A DNA stretch of 64,000 nt from Dryococelus australis (lineage: Eukaryota; Arthropoda; Insecta; Phasmatodea; Phasmatidae): assembly GCA_029891345.1 (NCBI GenBank), contig CM057005.1:69015760-69079759 (forward strand). The letters run 5' to 3'. The notes beneath the pieces were generated by a model. The model worked only from the letters and a program-made list of their open reading frames with translations. It searched no databases and was not told the origin of the DNA. The translations under genes were made by a program, and so were the position numbers. Shown piece after piece: positions 57,762 through 64,000 of the stretch; the first letter of the stretch is position 1, and every line of letters begins with the position of its first letter.

Positions 57762-58444
57762 CAATATGAAACATGATTCAAAGTGGCAATTTGAAGCAGT
57801 GACAAAAATATTTAGTCTTCGGCACCCATAACTAATAAGGTCTTTGTGATGACCACCTTGTTTGCATGATATTGAGAAGAACTTAAGCATTGTGAATGAA
57901 ATGTAAATAAGAACTGAAGACAGTTCATAAAATAGTTTTAACGAAGCTAGGGCTTAAGATATTTTTATGAATACCACTCATAGCTTCCCCGTGTCTTCCA
58001 AAATGTAAAAAAATATTGAGTGGCGCAAGTATTTACTGAACATTGTAAGTCCATGTTTAATTGTCTCTGGAATAAAATTGACACATGATGCTTTTTTTAA
58101 CAATCCTGATTGCAACTTCAGTGCCATCCTACGCTTAGCTTTGCTTGGGAGTTTTGAAGTAACCTTACAGTTTTTCCCATTTTGTGTTGAGATAGTTTTA
58201 TCTACTGTGTGATTGTTTTATTCACTGGCCCACCGTAATTAAGGATATAGGCAACAATTTGTTTATGCTGCTAGATAGCACTACTAGTAGAATTTTTGTT
58301 TATCTTTGCTTCCCATTCTCCAGCCGGCTCATAATTCTACGTTTTCAGTCATGCATTCACCACTTCCCTCTCCCCCCTCCATCAGCGACCACCCCTCGCC
58401 CTCATGATGCCAGCCAATAAGCATTGGGCAGCAGTCTTAAGAAG

Positions 58445-58452
58445 TATAAAAG
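58445..58452 (+). promoter_or_regulatory. TATA box of copy D
   Basis: TATAAAAG, 366 bp from the 5' terminus; GACCAGTCTTCAG follows about 30 bp downstream. Confidence 0.65.
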
Positions 58453-59655
58453 GAGGTACAGTTTAGTATGACTTTGGACCAGTCTTCAGTCATCCAGCAC
58501 CCGCTGCTCGTACACTGACTAGCCTGCCCCTTTAAGCCTTCACTTATGCCAGTTCTCAGCTGTCCAACACTCGCTGCTCGGACACCGACCAGTTCTCTGA
58601 CACCCACCGCTCTAGTCGCAGAGAAACGATCAAACTGCCAATCTACCACTCATTACTCAGACACTACCCTGCTTCAACTTCACTACGCTGCAGTCTCCAG
58701 CACTCGTTATTCGGAACTGTTGGCTAGTTAAGCCCTGTTGTTCTACGACTAGTCTGACCACTAGACCTCTATGTTAGTCAATTATCTCTCTTCACGACAC
58801 ATCTTGTTAACCTACCTCCCTATTCTGCACGGACGTGCCAGAGCAAGGGATTGCTGTCCTCGCAGTCCTTCTCAGGACTAATCCCATGCTATCCTAGTTT
58901 AGTCATTCTAACGACGCGTTTGTATCTGATTGTTATGTCGGGGCACACAGGCAATAATAGGAGAGGGAAACTGCATTGTTTATTCAACACTATGGACCCA
59001 CCATACCCCAGTCAGAATCATACTGGTCTCCTTTACAGAATTTTCAGTACTTTAGCTTCCCGGCAATAGTTCGTGCCAACGCAGGAGTTAAGAGTACATC
59101 ATCACTTGTATTTCTCGTTGAACGGAAATAAACATGTGCTAGCTCAATCCTTGGCTACCGCAATCCCTGTAGACTTAGCACCTTGCTCCCAGTTGACTCC
59201 TCATGGGGAGGGAATGCAGGTGATCCTAGGAAAGGTATTCAAATGAGCCAAAACACTCTATTTTACCCACAAGCACCTAGAATGGCTAGTGGCTATCCTT
59301 TCTATCTACAGCGTAGAAGATAGAACGGGGGTACTAACACAGGTACACTGACCCTGCACCAGCTTGTTGATTCGGTGTTCGCCAATCTTTCCACTGTGCA
59401 TCCGTGACAGAAAAGGTGGGCATCCCCTGAGTTGGGAAGACTCTGTCAGGCCAAACACCCACATGTGATCAGAGACAGTGTGGTCTGACTTCCAGTGTGT
59501 ACCGCGCATCCGTGTCAGGTACTGGAATAGGGTGTCTAATCATTCGACGGCCCTCACATGGTTCTACACGTAAATTACTATACAAGGTGCCTGCCTTCCT
59601 TCTCTCGGTCGGTGAGGGTGTTTGTGTATCCTGATGACCTGCTCCAGAAGGCTGA

Positions 59656-60160
59656 TTGAAGGAAACAGTGAAGTTGATCTTACTTGCTTCTGGACGCCTG
59701 CATGAGCTATCCCCTACACTTGTAGCCTCCATAGCACAGCTCAATCCTAGGGAGCAGGCCCAGGTATTAAGGCACCTGCAGGATCCTGTGACACCTGACA
59801 CTGAGGGACTTGTTCACCGAACCAATTTGCACCGGCTCTGAAGAATATCGGTGGTGGGTAGTAGGCCACCTCAGTCAGCCTGAACGACCACCCACTCCGG
59901 CCATACCATACTTGGTCCCAGCTGTACTTCATCCAGCCCCTCCACCGGTTCCTCAACTTAGACCTGTAGCACATTCACCAGCTTCCTGGAAACCTATTGT
60001 TGAACACCAACCTACTACTCTCCATTGCCCAGGTATCCCCATCAAGGCGCCTGAAACACAATCTTGTACAATGGCCGAGCATCAGTGCCCCATCAGGACT
60101 AAGTCCCGCCTGGTCTACCACCTAAACAAAAAGGACCATGTCTCCACGACAGATAAGTTC
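59656..60160 (+). pseudogene. Family ORF of copy D, frame-broken
   Basis: The frame at about 59656 reads LKETVKLILLASGRLHELSP, TLVASIAQLNPREQAQ and VLRHLQDPVTPDTEGL, with no clear ATG. A stop lies at 59838. The other frame carries the following EEYRWWVVGHLSQPERPPTP, a proline-rich stretch and HCPGIPIKAPETQSC, matching the tails of A and C. The block RHLQDPVTPD agrees with copy A (RYLQDSVE) and C (HHLLVPVTPE). Confidence 0.6.
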
Positions 60161-60224
60161 TTACTCCAGGGTACATCACGCATCAAAATCAACATGATTT
60201 TTGCTTGGAATATTACTTTAATTC

Positions 60225-60860
60225 AATAGCCAAATATCTTCCAAAGGGTTTTTCTGACATCCCTTGTCACCTAAAAATTACAAAAACTAATATTGAACAC
60301 AACCTACTTTTTTTCCAAGTGAAAATCCAATGTTTGGTAGCCTCTCGCAAAAAGAATTGGTTGATATTTCAAAGAAATATGAATTTAAATTAATAAAGAT
60401 TTCTTCCATATATAGTGATTTCACAGAAGGGTATGTGCTACCTTCTTTGCCAATCGTTCACGAAAACTATAACATTGAACATAGTGTACTTTAATTTGTC
60501 TGGAAATTCAATGTTTGATGGTCTCATGGGGGAAAATCTTACGATATTTCAACTGATTAATAATTTAGTTTACTAACAGATATCTTCAGAATAAAATGAC
60601 ACCACAGAAGGGTACTTGTGACATCACTTGTCCTCTAACAATTACAAAAATGGTAACAGTGAACATACTGTACTTTTTTTTTGAGAAAAAATTCAATGTT
60701 TGGTTGCCCCTTGCAAGTAATCTGAGGATGTTTCAAAGAAATATAAATATATATTAATAAACATATGTCTTCAGAATAAAATGATACCACAGAAGGGTAT
60801 TTGTAACCTCCCATGTGGCCAAACAATTACAAAATTTGCAACATTGAATTCTGCTTACAT
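60225..60860 (+). repeat. Tandem repeat with ~183-bp period, about 3.4 units
   Basis: Units start at about 60243, 60424, 60606 and 60791, each with AAGGGTAYYTGTGACATC, CAATTACAAAAAT, CATTGAACATA and TTCAATGTTTGGT-type words, ending in AGAATAAAATGACACCAC. Period 181-185 bp, units roughly 70-80 percent alike by eye. It starts 40 bp after the right end of copy D. Confidence 0.85.
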
Positions 60861-61524
60861 TTTTGTATCATATTTATAACTGAAGCTTTGCTTTTTATAC
60901 CACACATGAAACCTAACTTAAATTACACATTTCTGTTTTGAAGACTTGCCATGGTTGCATGCTGCATGTGATGAAAGCACCTACTGTCGAGAGTTGTATT
61001 TGTGAGTAAATTTTTATGTTTCCATAGTGGCTGACAGAACATCCAAAGAAACTAAGTTTAATAAGTCATGTACAAATGGTTATGAAAACCCTAGGGAAAT
61101 CCAAGTTGTAATAGCGCAAGCAAAGTGAGAAGGCAAGTGAGCAAGAGCACAGTGGCTAGGCAGGATAAACATGTTGAGAGGAGGAGGGTAGGTGAAGTCA
61201 ATAAGATATTGGCTAGCACTGGTGACCTAGGGGGTGGTATCCATTATTAGATATGCACTAAGTCTAGTACAGTCTCGCCAAGAGAGACACAATGCACAGC
61301 AGCCAAACAAATTGCAACAAATTTTTTTTTTTTGCCAAATTTCCCTCAAATTTCTTACTTTTTTCACTCAATTTTTTTACGTTTCATGAAAAACGAGTTG
61401 TTATAGAAAGACAGTCACTCTAAATTGGTTGATATAGAGATGTTCTACTAGCTAGGTCTGACACTTCAAGTGTGTAGTAATGATGCCTTATGTTCTGGAG
61501 GCAAAGTGTAATATGTTGTCACAG
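60861..61524. other. ANKIB1 intron before the RING1 exon
   Basis: No feature beyond a T-run near 61321-61334 and AT-rich sequence. Confidence 0.5.
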
Positions 61525-61758
61525 TGCGAGATTTGCATGCTGGCAATGCCATGCTGGGACAGACCAGTCAGCATGTCATGCAACCACCAGTTCTGCACTT
61601 CATGCTGGGAGAACTACCTCACTGTCAAGATACAGGATGGGGATGCTCACCACATATCCTGCCCAGCCTACCAGTGCCACATACTGGTGCCTGTTGAGGT
61701 CATCGAGAAGCTAGTCAGTCCCGATATGGCACGCCGCTACTTGCAATTTGACATTAAG
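61525..61758 (+). CDS. ANKIB1: ANKIB1-type E3 ligase, RING1 exon
   Basis: A 234-nt exon in phase 0 at both ends: acceptor TTGTCACAG, donor GTGTGT. The 78 residues form a complete C3HC4 RING. CEIC holds the first pair, MSCNHQFCTSCW has the C-x-H-x2-C-x2-C core, and SCPAYQC holds the last pair. The rest is YLTVKIQDGDAHHI and VPVEVIEKLVSPDMARRYLQ, ending FDIK. RING1 of RBR ligases binds the E2-ubiquitin conjugate; IBR and RING2 (with the catalytic cysteine) must lie in exons beyond the window, or in the last 2 kb, where I see none. All eight metal ligands are present. Confidence 0.93.
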
Positions 61759-62249
61759 GTGTGTACTCATCTTGCATTTGGAGTTGAACAATCAACAAAT
61801 TTGCTAGCCCAAATCTTATGGTGCATGAAATTATCATTAAGTTTCAATGCTTTGTGTTGTTGCAGTAAAATTTTGTAAATAGTTGGATAGTTCGGAACTT
61901 AATTATGACTCTGATGCATGATGCCTTGGCTGACTGACAAGCACAATGTTAAGGAGGGCTTGGTTTTTGATGGGGTGGCTGGTTTCTATCTAGTCCCTAC
62001 GTGGCATTGGCACAGGTCCAGTGTAGAGGACTGTGCTGGCAGCTTTTCGGCAGGGCACAAAGTTGGGTTCGGATGAAGTAATCTTTCATTTCAGGCTGTT
62101 AGCTTTTGACAGGATACCTGGGGGGACACGTAACCTCTGTGGCAGGCTTGACCTTGGGGTTTTCAGTAGGGTGTATGTGTGCTGCAGGTCAGTTACTGAT
62201 CTGACTTCGGACATTCGATCGTGCCGGTGGGGCAGAGCAATGTGTTCGA

Positions 62250-62535
62250 GTTTAAAGTATGCCGTAGGAACTGTAGGTGGCTGGTCCAGCTGACTGAGAT
62301 ACTTGGCGATCCAAGGGTGAATCTCCTTTTTCAGACATGTCGGCGCCTAAAACAAGCCCTTAGGGATCTACGGGGTAGTAGGTACCAGTGGAAGGTGCAG
62401 AGCCTGTGCTTGTTCTGTAAGCTCGAGTTGGTCAATAGAGGCAACGAGTGAGGGGGTAAGCTCTTATAAATGCCGGGAGGCATTTAGCACTTGTTTCACC
62501 TTTTCACAAATACTACTCCGACTGGAGTAAGGCAT
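62250..62535 (-). pseudogene. Family ORF of copy F with three stops
   Basis: From ATG at 62535: MPYSSRSSICEKVKQVLNAS, then a stop. ELTPSLVASIDQL and EQAQALHLPLVPTTP follow, another stop, IPKGLF, a stop, and lastly KEIHPWIAKYLSQLDQPPT. There is no frameshift, only point stops, and amino-acid agreement with copy C runs throughout. The weak C-terminal part continues to about 62000. Confidence 0.65.
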
Positions 62536-63123
62536 TTGGAGATCACAACACACACTCGTGTCCGTAAAGGGAAATGCAGGGAATGTGTAGCTCTACTTAG
62601 TGTAATGCTAGTGGAGCGTCTGCCGACCTAGCGGCCACCTTATCGCAGTGCTCTGTGCCTAAACGCGGTGAGCACTGAGAGTCAGGCCTCGCCATCAAAG
62701 TACCTGCACGTGGGTGTAGGCTCTGAGCCCAAGTCTTCCCAACTCAACTCGTGGAACAACCCTTCCAGCACCTAAACGCGGTGGAGAGGGTGAACACTAA
62801 GCTGACAAGCTGAACTTGAGAAGCAGTGTACCTGGGTGTGGCTCTACCGTTCTGCCTACCGGGGTATGCAGAAAGGGTGGCCGTTTCTATTGTGTGTGGG
62901 TATTCAGACATTGTGCTGGTTCGACTGAGTAGGATTCCAGGGTTATCTGTGTTTCTCTCAGCGACATGAGGTTAACTAGGAAAGGTGCAAAGTCTACAGG
63001 AAAGGGGTACGCATAAGTCAGATAAAACACACTGTTTATTCTATGTGACGGGACAAAAACATGTAGTGTTGCATTACCTCCTATTGTTGGCAAGAGCGTT
63101 AGGGAAGCTAAACTTACGTTATT

Positions 63124-63140
63124 CAGGTAGGGGCGACCTG
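63124..63140 (-). other. Stem-loop of copy F
   Basis: CAGGTAGGGGCGACCTG: stem CAGGT/ACCTG, 7-nt loop. Confidence 0.7.
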
Positions 63141-63560
63141 GCCCTGAACTACAAAGGTGGGGTATATTAGCGCTGTGAAAACAACTTAAACTTATTCTAA
63201 CTCCTTACTCAATTGTTGCCCAGAAGGGGCCGCAGTGTCTAAATGTGTAGACAACGTGGTGGTTGGATTTATTCGGCACGAATGTGATGAAGACTAAGCA
63301 GGGTTTGGACAGGATGCTTCCAGCGACAAGGTGTGGTGGAGACCAAGGAGTAGGTTTTTCTTTCGGCACTAAGAGTGCAGGGAAAGAAGGAAGGTAGAGC
63401 TAGGAGCGTAGCTGAGCAGACTGGTCAGTGTATCTGGCAGCGAGTGCAGTGGATGACTGAAGACTGATCTAAGTGAAGATTAAGTCGCAGGCTGGTCAGT
63501 TTCCAGGCAGCGAGTGCGGTGGTGAATTGAAGACTGGTCTGGAGCGAGCGTTGTGGCCCA

Positions 63561-63569
63561 CTATTTATA
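63561..63569 (-). promoter_or_regulatory. TATA box of copy F
   Basis: TATAAATAG on the minus strand, 386 bp from the 5' terminus; GACCAGTCTTCAATTC follows downstream. Confidence 0.65.
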
Positions 63570-64000
63570 CTATGGCTACGTCCTTCCTCTGCGGTCATTG
63601 GCTGGTTGGTTTGCTGGCGAGGGGTGTTGCTGCCGGAGAGGGGGGTGGCGATAACATAGCTTCTTCAGGCGTGATGTCACCGGCCGGCGTGGAGAATGAG
63701 GGAGGCAGCGTAGCACACTGGTGTAGCCATCTAGCTGTATGCAGTGGAACTTGATGCCTTCGTTCCATAGTCTCGGAGGATCTGTGAATAATAAAATTCC
63801 GCAGGCTGGAACATATATTTTTGCCTTGGTGAACAGTAAAATATCATGTCTTGTGGCAGTCAGCAATGCAAACTCCATTGAAATCAGATGCATGGCTATG
63901 TTTTCTGATGAGCTAAAGGCTTTTTGACCCATTATTTCAAAAGCGTCTTGCGTCAACTCAAATTTTTAAAAGTAAATTGTGTGACAGGTTTTGAAATTTA

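Larger units (their letters stand above)
58079..60185 (+). mobile_element. Copy D of the ~2-kb TG...CA family (2107 bp, AAAT target duplication)
   Basis: Ends TGACACATGATGC and (inverted) TGATGCGTGATG, flanked by AAAT at 58075-58078 and 60186-60189. TATA box at 58445-58452. Repeated words GCACTCGCTGCTCGGACAC/GCACCCGCTGCTCGTACAC occur after the start site. AATAAA at 59127-59132, and the ORF at 59656-60160. No perfect stem-loop in this copy. Confidence 0.87.
61912..63955 (-). mobile_element. Copy F of the ~2-kb TG...CA family (2044 bp, ACTC target duplication)
   Basis: 5' end at 63955 (TGACGCAAGACGCTTTTG, minus strand) and 3' end at 61912 (TGATGCATGATGCCTTGG, plus strand), flanked by ACTC at 61908-61911 and 63956-63959. 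TATA box, stem-loop (63124-63140), AATAAA complement (63035-63040) and ORF come in the same order and at nearly the same offsets as in copy C. It lies 154 bp after the RING1 exon, in opposite orientation to ANKIB1. Confidence 0.88.

Noticed and set aside
36805..63955. Classical complete LTR retrotransposon (two LTRs plus pol) for copies A-I
   Set aside because: No copy has a second direct copy of its 5' 900 bp at its 3' end, and no protease, RT or integrase lies inside any unit.
1..64000. CRISPR arrays, operons or bacterial genes
   Set aside because: No regularly spaced repeats with unique spacers; gene structure is spliced and eukaryotic throughout.

Overview
This is a eukaryotic, almost certainly arthropod (probably insect) nuclear window: AT-rich, dominated by transposable elements, with spliced genes, phase-consistent GT-AG introns, tRNA-derived SINEs, BEL/Pao and Gypsy-like retroelements, R2-like and hAT remnants. 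The long introns suggest a large genome. I cannot name the species. Nothing bacterial or CRISPR-like is visible.

Layout. (1) 3.3-12.2 kb, + strand: a decayed multi-exon gene with a Mutator-like transposase domain followed by a YqaJ exonuclease domain, carrying several frameshifts and stops; two tRNA-derived SINEs lie in its introns. (2) 12.2-18.9 kb: gene-poor, with one weak candidate small ORF on the minus strand. (3) 18.9-24.9 kb, minus strand: a BEL/Pao retrotransposon, decayed but in full gag-pol order between a diverged LTR pair. (4) 26.1-61.8 kb, + strand: six exons of an ANKIB1-type ankyrin/RBR E3 ubiquitin ligase. They cover part of the ankyrin region, a 45-nt microexon, a linker and RING1. 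The first and last exons lie elsewhere. Exon phases agree at every junction (0,0,0,1,0). (5) The ANKIB1 introns hold R2-like, Gypsy gag and hAT remnants, MITEs, an 18-bp minisatellite, a ~183-bp tandem repeat and several microsatellites.

The most striking content is a family of ~1.6-2.1 kb units, seen nine times between 36.8 and 64 kb on both strands. The best copies start TGA and end TCA, have ~20-25 bp imperfect terminal inverted repeats, and carry perfect 4-bp target duplications (GTAC, AAAT and ACTC in three copies). Each has a TATA box, in most copies about 350-500 bp in. Several have an AATAAA signal 380-680 bp further on, preceded by a conserved stem-loop (CAGGT-N7-ACCTG). A short proline-rich ORF with a recurrent ~80-residue N-terminal domain that I do not recognise follows the signal. 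The units look like unusually large solo LTRs with an ORF inside the U5 part, or like Ginger-type TIR elements with a 4-bp duplication; the sequence alone does not decide. All coordinates were read by eye. Homologies are from memory of families, not from searches.
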